Shown here in pieces: positions 53,876 through 62,431 of a stretch of 63,067 nt of DNA. The notes under the pieces were generated by a model, which saw only the letters and a list, made by a program, of their open reading frames with translations, was not told the DNA's origin and did no database searches. Position 1 is the first letter of the stretch; every line of letters begins with the position of its first letter. Source of the stretch: Candidatus Gastranaerophilales bacterium (GTDB lineage: Bacteria > Cyanobacteriota > Vampirovibrionia > Gastranaerophilales > Gastranaerophilaceae); contig JAFVFO010000020.1 of the NCBI GenBank assembly GCA_017475485.1, forward strand, positions 1 through 63,067, written 5' to 3'. Both the position numbers and the translations under genes were made by a program.

Positions 53876-54526
53876 GTGGAAGAAAACAAAGAAATTCAAG
53901 CTGAAGTTCAAGAAGCAATTGAAACGGTTGAAGAAACCGTAGAAACAGAAGCTAATGAACAAGCTGTTGAAGAAGAAAAAGAAACAAAAAGACCCCAAAG
54001 AAAATCAAGAAGAAGAAAAATCGAAACAGTTGAACCGGCTGAATCCGAATGGAAAGAACAAGTTGTTCAAATCAGACGTGTAACCAAAGTTGTTAAAGGC
54101 GGTAAGAAATTATCTTTCCGTGCAATTGTTATCGTAGGTAATAAAAAAGGCCAAGTTGGTATGGGTGTTGCAAAAGCTGCAGAAGTTATTATTGCAATTC
54201 AAAAAGCTGTTGCCGATGCTCGCAAAAACCTTGTTACAGTGCCTATATTTAATACAACAATTCCTCATGAAATTACGGGAAAATCAGGTGCGGGTTCTGT
54301 TAAATTAAAACCTGCTTCAAAAGGTACAGGTGTTATCGCAGGTGGTGCGGTTCGTGCAGTATTGGAACTTTCCGGTGTTGAAAATATCTTATCAAAATCC
54401 TTAGGTTCTAAATCACCTTTGAATGCTGCAAATGCTACATTAAATGCCCTTAAATCTTTAAGAACATTTAAAGATGTTGCGTCTGTTCGCGGTATATCAG
54501 TTAAAGAAATGTTAGGCAATAAATAA
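53876..54526 (+). CDS. rpsE: 30S ribosomal protein S5
   Basis: The C-terminal 165 residues are a normal S5 ([20 protein letters not shown], then [28 protein letters not shown] and [16 protein letters not shown]). The protein is 216 residues because of an N-terminal extension of about 50 residues, acidic at first ([19 protein letters not shown]) and then basic ([11 protein letters not shown]). The start is GTG with GAAAGG 9-14 nt upstream. It opens a block normally preceded by L18/L6/S8; those are not here, so the spc operon is split before S5 in this genome. Confidence 0.94.
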   Translation: MEENKEIQAEVQEAIETVEETVETEANEQAVEEEKETKRPQRKSRRRKIETVEPAESEWKEQVVQIRRVTKVVKGGKKLSFRAIVIVGNKKGQVGMGVAKAAEVIIAIQKAVADARKNLVTVPIFNTTIPHEITGKSGAGSVKLKPASKGTGVIAGGAVRAVLELSGVENILSKSLGSKSPLNAANATLNALKSLRTFKDVASVRGISVKEMLGNK

Positions 54527-54544
54527 TTTTAAGGAAATATAAAA

Positions 54545-54730
54545 ATGAAGGATAAAACAGTAAAAATTAAACAGGTAAAAAGCACAATCGGTGCTTCAAA
54601 AGACCAAATTAAAGTGGTTCGTGCACTTGGCTTAAAGAAAAAAGACCAGGTTGTTGAACATGTAGCAAGTGCTACTATTATGGGTATGGTTAACAAAGTA
54701 CCTCACATTGTATCTATTGTAGAAGAATAA
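54545..54730 (+). CDS. rpmD: 50S ribosomal protein L30
   Basis: The 61-residue L30 (KIKQVKSTIGASKDQIKVVR, LGLKKKDQVVEH) has the family length and lies 18 nt after rpsE, as in most spc operons. The last residues (NKVPHIVSIVEE) are typical. Confidence 0.94.
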   Translation: MKDKTVKIKQVKSTIGASKDQIKVVRALGLKKKDQVVEHVASATIMGMVNKVPHIVSIVEE

Positions 54731-54745
54731 GGAAGGTAAAATATA

Positions 54746-55189
54746 ATGTTAAGTTTAGAAGATATAAAACCACAAGTTGGTGCAACACACTCTAAAAAAC
54801 GTAAAGGCAGAGGCATTGCTTCCGGCATGGGTAAAACTGCCTGCCGTGGTAATAACGGTGAAGGCCAACGTTCAGGAAACAGCCATAAACGCGGTTTTGA
54901 AGGCGGTCAAATGCCCTCTTATCGTCAAATGCCTAAATTAAAAGGTTTTAAAAATAAATTCAGAGTTGAATCTGCTTCAATTAATGTATCGGTATTAAAT
55001 AATATTGATAGTGAAACTATAGATTTAGCTTATTTGCAATCAAATAAAAAAGCATCTTCTACCGCTTTAGCTTTAAGAATTCTTGGAAATGGTGAAATTA
55101 CAAAGGCTGTTACAGTAAGAGCTAACTATTTCAGCCCGAGCGCAAAAGAAAAAATTGAAGCAGCTGGTGGAAAGGCAGAATTAATATAA
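54746..55189 (+). CDS. rplO: 50S ribosomal protein L15
   Basis: The 147-residue protein shows L15's glycine/arginine-rich N-terminus (KKRKGRGIASGMGKTACRGN, KRGFEGGQMPSYRQMPKLKG) that threads into the 23S rRNA, and the compact C-terminal fold. It has GGAAGG before the ATG and its last base is the first base of the secY ATG (TAATG). Confidence 0.95.
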   Translation: MLSLEDIKPQVGATHSKKRKGRGIASGMGKTACRGNNGEGQRSGNSHKRGFEGGQMPSYRQMPKLKGFKNKFRVESASINVSVLNNIDSETIDLAYLQSNKKASSTALALRILGNGEITKAVTVRANYFSPSAKEKIEAAGGKAELI

Positions 55190-56529
55190 TGCAGCAAAAT
55201 GTAGATTCCAATCAAGTTGTGCAAAATTTAATGGCCAGCTGGCAGGCAAGCGGATTAAAGCAAAAATTAATTTTCACATTTGTAATTATTGCGCTGTTCC
55301 GCTTGGGTGCGCAACTTCCTATATACGGTATTGATAATCGAGTATTTCAAGACCTTGCGTCGGGAAATAACTTGATTGGGTTTTTAGATATGTTTTCAGG
55401 CGGTGCTTTGGGTAAAGTTTCAATATTTGCTCTTGGTATCGGGCCGTTTATCACATCTTCAATTATTATGCAGTTAATGGCTGTTATCATTCCTTCTTTG
55501 GAGCGTGCTCAAAAAGAAGACGGTGAAGCGGGCAGACGAAAAATACAGCAGTTAACAAGGTTGTTTACGGTTGCTTTGGCGCTGTTTCAATCGGTAGTGT
55601 TTTCACTTGCTTTGTATAAATTACCCCATGCAATAATGCCGGGAGTTAACCCTGCGATGTTTTTTGTGGGTTCGGCAGTTGCCTTAACGGCAGGTGCAAT
55701 AATTGTTATGTGGCTTGCAGAGTTGATAACTGAAAAAGGCGTAGGTAACGGCGGTTCTTTATTAATCTTTGTGGGTATTATTGCAGGTATTCCGCTGTAT
55801 TGTAACAGTGCTGCAACGCAATTAACAAAAGACCCTGCTACAAGGCTTCCGTTTTTAATTCTAATGGCAATTTTTGTTGCGGCAATTATATTTGTTATAA
55901 TTTTGCACGAAGCAGCAAGAAAAGTCCCTGTTGTATCTGCAAGAAGACAGGTAGGAAACAAAGTATATGGCGGGGGGAATACAAATATTCCTTTCAAATT
56001 AAATCCGGGCGGTGTTATGCCTATTATCTTTGCGGTTGCAATATTATTATTCCCCGCAACGGTTTTAGGGTTTGTTGAACACATGCAAATTCAAAATGTT
56101 ATACTTGCCGGAATATTTAAAAAGCTCAGTTTCCTATTTTCGGCTTCAAGCCCTGCTTACCATGCAATATATTTTGTTTTAATTGTTGTGTTAACATTTT
56201 TCTACGCTTCAATTATTCCTTCAATGCAGCCAAAAGAAATTGCAAACAACTTAAAAAAATACGGTTCTGCAATTCCGGGTGTTAAACCGGGTAAACCTAC
56301 AGCCGATAAATTAAATGAAATTTTATCAAGAATTACATTTATTGGCGCTATTGCCCTTGGTATAATTGCATTAATACCTACAGTAGCTACAAATGTTACG
56401 GGAATTGACGCATTCAGGGGTATCGGGGCTACAAGTCTTATCATCCTCGTTGGTGTAGCACTTGATTTTATAAATCAAATAAAAACTCATCTGCTGGCTA
56501 AAAACTACGAGAGCTTTTTACAGCAATAA
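55189..56529 (+). CDS. secY: Preprotein translocase subunit SecY
   Basis: The 446-residue channel protein has ten membrane helices. The first cytoplasmic helix is followed by LIFTFVIIALFRLGAQLPIYGID, the plug region with FLDMFSGGALGKVSIFALGI, the conserved GIGPFITSSIIMQL, EDGEAGRRKIQQLTR, NGGSLLIFVGI and the C-terminal GPGKPT-like GVKPGKPTADKL loop. It forms the protein-conducting pore with SecE and SecG. It is coupled to rplO and followed by a strong terminator. Confidence 0.96.
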   Translation: MQQNVDSNQVVQNLMASWQASGLKQKLIFTFVIIALFRLGAQLPIYGIDNRVFQDLASGNNLIGFLDMFSGGALGKVSIFALGIGPFITSSIIMQLMAVIIPSLERAQKEDGEAGRRKIQQLTRLFTVALALFQSVVFSLALYKLPHAIMPGVNPAMFFVGSAVALTAGAIIVMWLAELITEKGVGNGGSLLIFVGIIAGIPLYCNSAATQLTKDPATRLPFLILMAIFVAAIIFVIILHEAARKVPVVSARRQVGNKVYGGGNTNIPFKLNPGGVMPIIFAVAILLFPATVLGFVEHMQIQNVILAGIFKKLSFLFSASSPAYHAIYFVLIVVLTFFYASIIPSMQPKEIANNLKKYGSAIPGVKPGKPTADKLNEILSRITFIGAIALGIIALIPTVATNVTGIDAFRGIGATSLIILVGVALDFINQIKTHLLAKNYESFLQQ

Positions 56530-56540
56530 ATAACAAATAG

Positions 56541-56568
56541 AAGGTGCTGAAACCTCAGCACCTTTTTT
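56541..56568 (+). terminator. Strong terminator between secY and adk
   Basis: AAGGTGCTGA and TCAGCACCTT form a perfect 10-bp stem with a 4-nt loop, followed by TTTT. It lies only 15 nt before the adk ATG, so adk needs read-through or a promoter within secY. Confidence 0.9.
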
Positions 56569-56583
56569 AGAAGGATAAAATAA

Positions 56584-57249
56584 ATGAAAAAAGTATTTAT
56601 ATTTTTAGGCCCGCCCGGTTCAGGCAAGGGAACACAAACTTCGCGTTTGGCAGATAAGTTATCCATACCGCACATTGATACAGGCTCTCTTTTGAGAAAA
56701 AATATAGAAGATAATACGGAACTCGGTAAAATTGCAAAAGGTTATATAGATAAAGGACATCTTGTACCTTTGAATGTTGTTGCAAGTGTAATAGAAGACA
56801 GAATTAAAAAAGAAGACTGCAATAACGGCTATATTTTAGACGGTTATCCGCGCTCTATTGAACAAGCGCAGGAACTTGTTAATATTTTAGACAGAGTTGG
56901 TAAATACAGCTTGAAAGATGACGCTGTTGCAATATATTTTGATATTGATAATGAAATATTAATTCAAAGATTGATAAATCGTCGTTCTTGCCCTAAATGC
57001 GGTACTATTTATAATCTCATATCTAATCCGCCTAAAATAATGGATTATTGCGATATTTGTGATACAAAATTAATCACTCGCAAAGACGATAACGAAGAAA
57101 CGGCAAGAGAGCGATTTGTTACTTACGAAAAAGAAACTGCTCCTTTGTATGAATATTTTAAACAAATGGGTATTTTAAAAGAAATAGATGCCGATAAACC
57201 TATTTCTGAAATTTGGGAAGATTTAAAAGAACTTTTTTTGGAAGAATAA
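56584..57249 (+). CDS. adk: Adenylate kinase
   Basis: The 221-residue enzyme interconverts ATP plus AMP and two ADP. The P-loop FLGPPGSGKGTQTSRLADKL is at residues 6-25, DGYPRSIEQAQEL is the AMP site, and the LID is the long zinc-binding form with CPKCGTIYN and CDICDTKL. AGAAGGAT is the ribosome site. In most bacteria adk follows secY and precedes map; map is absent here. Confidence 0.96.
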   Translation: MKKVFIFLGPPGSGKGTQTSRLADKLSIPHIDTGSLLRKNIEDNTELGKIAKGYIDKGHLVPLNVVASVIEDRIKKEDCNNGYILDGYPRSIEQAQELVNILDRVGKYSLKDDAVAIYFDIDNEILIQRLINRRSCPKCGTIYNLISNPPKIMDYCDICDTKLITRKDDNEETARERFVTYEKETAPLYEYFKQMGILKEIDADKPISEIWEDLKELFLEE

Positions 57250-57255
57250 AACAAC

Positions 57256-57288
57256 AGTCCGGTTTGTATGATTGCGCCGGACTTTTTA
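57256..57288 (+). terminator. Terminator of adk
   Basis: AGTCCGG and CCGGACT form a 7-bp stem around a 14-nt loop, followed by TTTTTAG, 6 nt after the adk stop codon. Confidence 0.85.
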
Positions 57289-57349
57289 GCTTTTTTTGGC
57301 AATTTTTTATAACGTTTCGTTTTATAAAATTATATAAGAAGGGAAAGTT

Positions 57350-59161
57350 ATGAAAGTTAATGCCGTTAATTCTAATGTTTTAAATAATAATACTCAAAAG
57401 TCTAATCGAAAAATAAACCAATCGAATTTTGACAGCGTTTCTTTTAGCTCAATGAAAAAAAATCAATTCAATGGGATTGATTTAGCGGTAGTTAATAAAT
57501 TTAAAGCGCCGATTGAAAGATTTGACGGCAGGGAAGATTTGCAAAACTGGTGCAAAAATAAAATTCAAGAATTTAATAAAGATTATAAAGCAAAAAATGA
57601 AGATACAACTGTTCAAAGAAATGCTATATTGAGCGAGTGGCGCAATTATTTTGCAAAAGAAAATAAGGAATATACGCCTTCTCAAATGCTTTTAATCTTT
57701 GACGGTATTACGAAAAATCTGAACTATGATAATGACAATATACCCCCTGTTTTAAATAAGCGTGTTCTGGCGGATACAATTCAGCAAATTGAACATGAGC
57801 TTCGTGCAGACAGAAGTTTTAGTTTTAATTTCGGCAAAATTTATGCAAATAATTTAAGGGAATATTATGTATCTGATAATGAAACAGGTAACGGAAAAGA
57901 TTATACAGGCTGGATTATTATACCTTCAAAAGAACATGACCCCTTAAATTTTGAAACAAATGTTGAAAAATTACAGGCTTTATCTCATAAAAGCTGGTGT
58001 ACAAAAAGTCAAATGGCGCAGTCGTATCTGGAAAAAGGCGATTTTCATATTTATATGGAAGAAGGTAAGCCAAAGCTCGGTGTAAGGTTTGATGAATTTG
58101 ATGAAATAGCTGAAATTCAAGGTGAAAAAAACAATACAAAAATTCCGCACAGCTATTTGGATATAGCAAAAAAACATGTCGAAGAAGGCGAATATTATCT
58201 TAGTGCAGACGCTGAAACGGAATTCAGAGAAGCCGAATATAAAAAAGATAAAATAAATGCCTTTTTGGAAAAACATAAAGATATTAAAAATTATTCAACA
58301 GAACAGATTTTATCTGCTGTCGGAATAGAATATGAAGTTGATAAAAAAGATAACAAAATTATATTACAGCATTATTCACAGCCTCGAGATTTTAGTTTTG
58401 ATGATATAGGAATTGATGAAAATAAATTGTTTGCAAGAATAAAAATGATTAAAAACGGTGCAGATTTATTTGATTCAAATCTTAATAATCTTGGTGCGCT
58501 TGAATATATCAGGGGCGAATATAGCTTTGTAGGCACTAAATTGAAGTCTTTAGGCAATCTTAGAGAATTAAAAAGCGAAGATTTCAGATACCTTGGTAAT
58601 GTATCGGATTTTGACAGTGTAAGAAAAATTAACGGTGATGTAAGTTATGATACTTTTGCTGATATACCTGCATTTAAGGATAAGACGGTTATTTTGCCTT
58701 CTGTAAGAAGCATAGAAGGAAGTGTTAATTTAAGCGGATTAAAAAAGGTTGATTTGACTTCACTTGAACAAGTTGCGGGAGATTTCGATATTTCAAATAC
58801 CAAAAAGGTTCGTTTGGATAATTTAAGAGCTGTATATGGCGATGCTGATTTTTCTAATGCAGGACTATATAGGCTGGATAAATTACAAAAGGTTGAAGGG
58901 GATGTATTTTTGAACAATTGTCCCGTTAAAGATTTATCTTCCCTTAAATCGGCAGATGAAGTATATTTAGACGGCTCAAGCGTTATAAAAATAGGAATAC
59001 CCGGTATATTGGATGATGATGACGATTTTTGTTTTTCCGATAGCTTCTTAGATGATTTTGAATATGACAGTAAAGATAAATTTAGTTCCTATTCTAATCC
59101 TTGGGGCAGCGGTTATGATGAAGGATTAAATTCTATAATAGATAGATATAGAAAGTTATAA
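57350..59161 (+). CDS. Repeat protein with a Trp-Cys core domain, lineage-specific
   Basis: The 603-residue product begins with a polar, Asn-rich stretch and the tag FDSVSFSS...NQFNG, related to the FKG-type openings seen elsewhere in the window. A middle domain (about 200-275) contains SHKSWCTKSQMAQSYLEKGD, then FHIYMEEGKPKLGVRF, EIQGEKNNTKIP and SYLDIAKKH. The C-terminal third (about 390-560) consists of degenerate short repeats of the leucine-rich type (LKKVDLTSLEQVAGDFDISN, then LRAVYGDADFSNAG). There is no signal peptide. The domain pairing looks like a host- or phage-interacting protein, but this is inference. It has its own terminator and GAAGGGAAA ribosome site. Confidence 0.75.
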   Translation: MKVNAVNSNVLNNNTQKSNRKINQSNFDSVSFSSMKKNQFNGIDLAVVNKFKAPIERFDGREDLQNWCKNKIQEFNKDYKAKNEDTTVQRNAILSEWRNYFAKENKEYTPSQMLLIFDGITKNLNYDNDNIPPVLNKRVLADTIQQIEHELRADRSFSFNFGKIYANNLREYYVSDNETGNGKDYTGWIIIPSKEHDPLNFETNVEKLQALSHKSWCTKSQMAQSYLEKGDFHIYMEEGKPKLGVRFDEFDEIAEIQGEKNNTKIPHSYLDIAKKHVEEGEYYLSADAETEFREAEYKKDKINAFLEKHKDIKNYSTEQILSAVGIEYEVDKKDNKIILQHYSQPRDFSFDDIGIDENKLFARIKMIKNGADLFDSNLNNLGALEYIRGEYSFVGTKLKSLGNLRELKSEDFRYLGNVSDFDSVRKINGDVSYDTFADIPAFKDKTVILPSVRSIEGSVNLSGLKKVDLTSLEQVAGDFDISNTKKVRLDNLRAVYGDADFSNAGLYRLDKLQKVEGDVFLNNCPVKDLSSLKSADEVYLDGSSVIKIGIPGILDDDDDFCFSDSFLDDFEYDSKDKFSSYSNPWGSGYDEGLNSIIDRYRKL

Positions 59162-59163
59162 TT

Positions 59164-59185
59164 AAAGCGGGCTTAGGCCCGCTTT
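59164..59185. terminator. Bidirectional terminator
   Basis: AAAGCGGGC and GCCCGCTTT form a 9-bp stem with a TTAG loop between two convergent genes. Confidence 0.85.
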
Positions 59186-59190
59186 AGATT

Positions 59191-59571
59191 TTATTGTAAT
59201 GCTTTTTTCTGATTATTATAAAGGTTAATTTGTCTTTCTAAGGTTTTTACTTTCAGGGTTCTTTCTGTTTCCGTAATATTTTTATCTTTTTTAACCGCAG
59301 TTAATTCTTTATTTAATTCGGTTAATTTTGAATCAATTTGTTTTAATTTTTCTGCTTTTTTGGCTGCGGCAGTTGTTGCTTGAGCTTTTTGTTGACTTTC
59401 TATATCTTGTTTAACGGCAGTTTTAACATCTTTTGCTGTTGTTTTAACTGCTGATTTTGTGTTTGCAATATCTTGTTTTACCGCGCTTTTAACTGCAGAA
59501 CCAAAACTTGCCCCAAAAGAAACGCTTGTTGCCATAGTCATCATAAGTGCTATTGTTAATATTTTTTTCAT
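59191..59571 (-). CDS. Small secreted coiled-coil protein
   Basis: The 126-residue protein has a cleavable signal peptide (MKKILTIALMMTMATSVSFG), then a region with a repeated SAVKQDI / TAVKQDI element (residues about 25-62) and a long Lys/Glu coiled coil (KKAEKLKQIDSKLTELNKEL onwards). It is probably a periplasmic or surface structural protein; no family is recognised. GGAGAG before the ATG. Similar small Lys-rich exported proteins are common in this lineage. Its promoter was not found. Confidence 0.75.
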   Translation of the reverse strand: MKKILTIALMMTMATSVSFGASFGSAVKSAVKQDIANTKSAVKTTAKDVKTAVKQDIESQQKAQATTAAAKKAEKLKQIDSKLTELNKELTAVKKDKNITETERTLKVKTLERQINLYNNQKKALQ

Positions 59572-59674
59572 AATTCTCTCCTTTTATTTCAAAAGTATTT
59601 TAGTACCTTTTGAATATATTTTCAAGTGGTGTTACCTATGTTTTATAGAACGATTTTTGATATAAAAAGTTCAT

Positions 59675-60979
59675 TTATTTTAATTTTTTTATATTATAAA
59701 TTACCCTTGAACCGGTGATAATTGACGCGCTGAATAATGCAAGGGCCAAACCAAGCCAAAAGCCTTCCAAGACAATATTTTTACAATATGCCATATAAAG
59801 CCCGAGGGGTATTGCAATTAATAAATAAGCAAAAAGCATTGTCAGCATAATAATTTTTGTATCTTTTAAACCTTTTAAAATACCGACGCATGCGCCTTGC
59901 AGACCGTCAAAAAATAAAAACGCCATTGCTATTTTAAGAATTTTTTCAGATAAAATTAAAACCTCGTTATCTTTTGAAAATATTGCTATTATTTGATTGT
60001 GCCATAAAATAAGCACAATAAATGTTATTGCGCAAACCGTTAAAACAAGTATGATATTTGCAATTGAATATTTTATTATGTTATTTTTATCTTTTGCACC
60101 GTTAAAATAGCCGATTTTAACCGAAGCGGAATTTGTTATTGATAAAACAATCATAAAAGTAAAATTTGCAAGACATAAAATTATATTATGAACAGCAGCA
60201 AATAAAGAAGAAAATTTGCCGATTATTATTGCCGTTAAGTTAAATCCTAAAAATTCAAAAAACATAGCTAAAGAAATCGGCATGCCGACTTTTAAAAGGT
60301 CTTTTATATATTTTTTTGAAACTGTGAATTTGTTTTTTAATAAAGGAATGCAATATATTAAAATTATTACAGCCACAATTGTTCTGGATAATAATGTGGC
60401 AATTGAAAGCCCCACAACCCCCATGGCAGGTATATTTCCATATCCAAAGGTAAGAATAATATTTAAAATAGTATTTAAAATTACCATAAAAAGCATTAGA
60501 AAGTTTGTAAATTTAACATGCTCGAATGCTTGTAAAAATTCTTTTACGGCAGTAAAAATTGCCACAGGAAATATACTTGGTGCGCAGATTGCAATGTATT
60601 TTTTTATATCGGGAAGCATATCAGGGCTTAAATTGATTAAATCAATATTATATAAAAATATTTCAATAAATAAGAAAAACGGTACAGATACAATAAGTGA
60701 AAAAAGAAGGGTTAATTTAAAATATCTTTTTGAAGGGATTTTTTGGCCTCTGAAATTTGAAATTACGGGACTGACGCTTAAAATTAAACCAATTGCGCCG
60801 ATAATTATTGTCATTACTATAGCAGAAGCAACACTTATTGCGCCAAGTGCTACGGTCGAATATCTGCCTGCAACAATGGTGTCTGAAAAGCTGATTAAAA
60901 TTTGCGCCAAATTACCGCCCAAAATAGGCAATGCAAGTTTGATTAAATCTGAAAAAATGGGTCTGTAAGTTTTTATCAT
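59675..60979 (-). CDS. MATE-family exporter (second type)
   Basis: The 434-residue protein has twelve helices in two six-helix halves (the second restarting at LLKVGMPISLAMFFEFLGFN). Typical MATE features are LALPILGGNLAQILISFSD and TIVAGRYSTVALGAISVA. Its sequence differs clearly from the MATE at 9464, so it belongs to another subfamily. It overlaps the upstream oxidase gene by 4 nt, suggesting a two-gene operon. Confidence 0.9.
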   Translation of the reverse strand: MIKTYRPIFSDLIKLALPILGGNLAQILISFSDTIVAGRYSTVALGAISVASAIVMTIIIGAIGLILSVSPVISNFRGQKIPSKRYFKLTLLFSLIVSVPFFLFIEIFLYNIDLINLSPDMLPDIKKYIAICAPSIFPVAIFTAVKEFLQAFEHVKFTNFLMLFMVILNTILNIILTFGYGNIPAMGVVGLSIATLLSRTIVAVIILIYCIPLLKNKFTVSKKYIKDLLKVGMPISLAMFFEFLGFNLTAIIIGKFSSLFAAVHNIILCLANFTFMIVLSITNSASVKIGYFNGAKDKNNIIKYSIANIILVLTVCAITFIVLILWHNQIIAIFSKDNEVLILSEKILKIAMAFLFFDGLQGACVGILKGLKDTKIIMLTMLFAYLLIAIPLGLYMAYCKNIVLEGFWLGLALALFSASIITGSRVIYNIKKLK

Positions 60980-62355
60980 AAACTTTTACCCGTATTAAAA
61001 ATATCTTTTGGGTCTAATAATTTTTTAATTTCTTTCATTAAATTGTAGGCATTTTTTTCTATAGCATTTTTAAGATATTTTTGTTTATGAGTACCTATGC
61101 CATGTTCACCTGACAAAGTGCCGTTAATTGAAAGCGCGTAATAAAATAATTCATCTTTTAATTTTTCAAAATTATCTTTTTCATATTTTAAATCAAGTGC
61201 GAAATTTGGATGTATGTTGCCATCGGCGATATGCCCCATGGTGGCTGTTATTATATTATATTTTTTAGATAATTGCGCTATTTTATTAATTGTATCAACA
61301 ATTTTATCGCGCGGAACAACGATATCTTCCGTAATAACATTGGGTTTCAATTGGGTTAATGCCGAAAATGCGCTTCTTCTCGCGCGCCAGATTTCTTCAT
61401 TTTCCTGCTCATTTTTTGTTTGGGTAATATTTTTTGCATTATTTTTTAATAAAATTTCTTTTAAAATCTTTTTTTCGTTATTAACATTTTCTAAAAATCC
61501 GTCCAATTCTATTAAAAGCATTGCTTCTTTATCAACTAAAAAGTTACAAGGGTTAAATTTTTCAATTGTTTGAAGAGTTATTTTATCAATTAAATCAATA
61601 GTAGAAGGAATTAAACCTTTGTTTATAATTTCATTTGAACACTTGCCGGCTTCTTGCAGAGTGTCAAAATAAGCTAAAGTTAAAAGACGGGTTTGCGTTT
61701 TTGGCAGAAGTTTTAAGGTTGCCTTTGTAATAAGGCCCAATGTACCTTCTGAACCAACAAAAAGGCTTGTTAAATTGTAGCCTGTAACATTTTTGGATAA
61801 ATCTTTTGCGGTTTCAATGATTTCCCCGTTTGATAAAACCACTTCTAAATTAATAATATAATCTTTTGTATTGCCGTATTTGAAGGTTCGAGGGCCGCCC
61901 GAACACAACCCTATAGCACCGCCTATTGTTGAAACGGCCAAATTAGAAGGATCGGGCGGGAAGAAAAGGCCGTATTTATCAAGCTCTTTGTTTAAATCTC
62001 CTATAACAACATTAGGTTCTACAATTGCCGTTAAATTAGTTTTGTTAATTTGAATTATTTTATTCATAAAAGAAAAATGAACAATGATAGAATTTTCTAT
62101 AGGACGTGTTGAGCCGCAATGGTTTGTACCTTGTGCACGTGCAACAATTGAAACATGATATTTAGAGGCAACTTTAACAATATCCGATACTTCTTTTTTA
62201 TTGCGCGGAAAAACCACAGCCAAAGGCAAAATCATCTTTTCAGGGTTTTGAGATGTGTCGTGCGCATAGACATATAAATCTTCTTTTTTAGAAAGAAAAT
62301 TATGAGGAGCAATATGTTTTAATTCCTGTAAAAATTTTTTGTGATTTAAAGTCAT
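60976..62355 (-). CDS. FAD-linked oxidase, GlcD/D-lactate dehydrogenase type
   Basis: The 459-residue flavoprotein has the PCMH-type FAD domain (VVFPRNKKEVSDIVKVASKY, ARAQGTNHCGSTRPIENSI, PPDPSNLAVSTIGGAIGLCS) and the FAD_oxidase_C cap with a C-terminal LSGEHGIGTHKQKYL loop. It should oxidise a 2-hydroxy acid (glycolate or D-lactate). The iron-sulfur partner GlcF and GlcE are not next to it, so it probably works as a single-subunit enzyme or with a partner elsewhere. A TAAAAT box lies 6 nt before the ATG (62362-62367); AGGG also falls in that gap. Confidence 0.9.
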   Translation of the reverse strand: MTLNHKKFLQELKHIAPHNFLSKKEDLYVYAHDTSQNPEKMILPLAVVFPRNKKEVSDIVKVASKYHVSIVARAQGTNHCGSTRPIENSIIVHFSFMNKIIQINKTNLTAIVEPNVVIGDLNKELDKYGLFFPPDPSNLAVSTIGGAIGLCSGGPRTFKYGNTKDYIINLEVVLSNGEIIETAKDLSKNVTGYNLTSLFVGSEGTLGLITKATLKLLPKTQTRLLTLAYFDTLQEAGKCSNEIINKGLIPSTIDLIDKITLQTIEKFNPCNFLVDKEAMLLIELDGFLENVNNEKKILKEILLKNNAKNITQTKNEQENEEIWRARRSAFSALTQLKPNVITEDIVVPRDKIVDTINKIAQLSKKYNIITATMGHIADGNIHPNFALDLKYEKDNFEKLKDELFYYALSINGTLSGEHGIGTHKQKYLKNAIEKNAYNLMKEIKKLLDPKDIFNTGKSL

Positions 62356-62361
62356 AACCCT

Positions 62362-62367
62362 ATTTTA
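62362..62367 (-). promoter_or_regulatory. Leaderless-type -10 box of the GlcD-type gene
   Basis: TAAAAT on the minus strand, then AGGGTT and the ATG at 62355. No good -35 is visible; AGGG might instead act as a very close ribosome site. Confidence 0.4.
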
Positions 62368-62431
62368 TTACAAACATGGTTTAAAGGATTAAATTTGTGG
62401 TATTATATAAAAGTATTTGAAGGAGTTAATT

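Noticed and set aside
60216-60968. Plus-strand open frame of 250 codons opposite the second MATE gene
   Set aside because: It is Ile/Lys-rich without domains and mirrors the hydrophobic codons of the MATE gene; no ribosome site.
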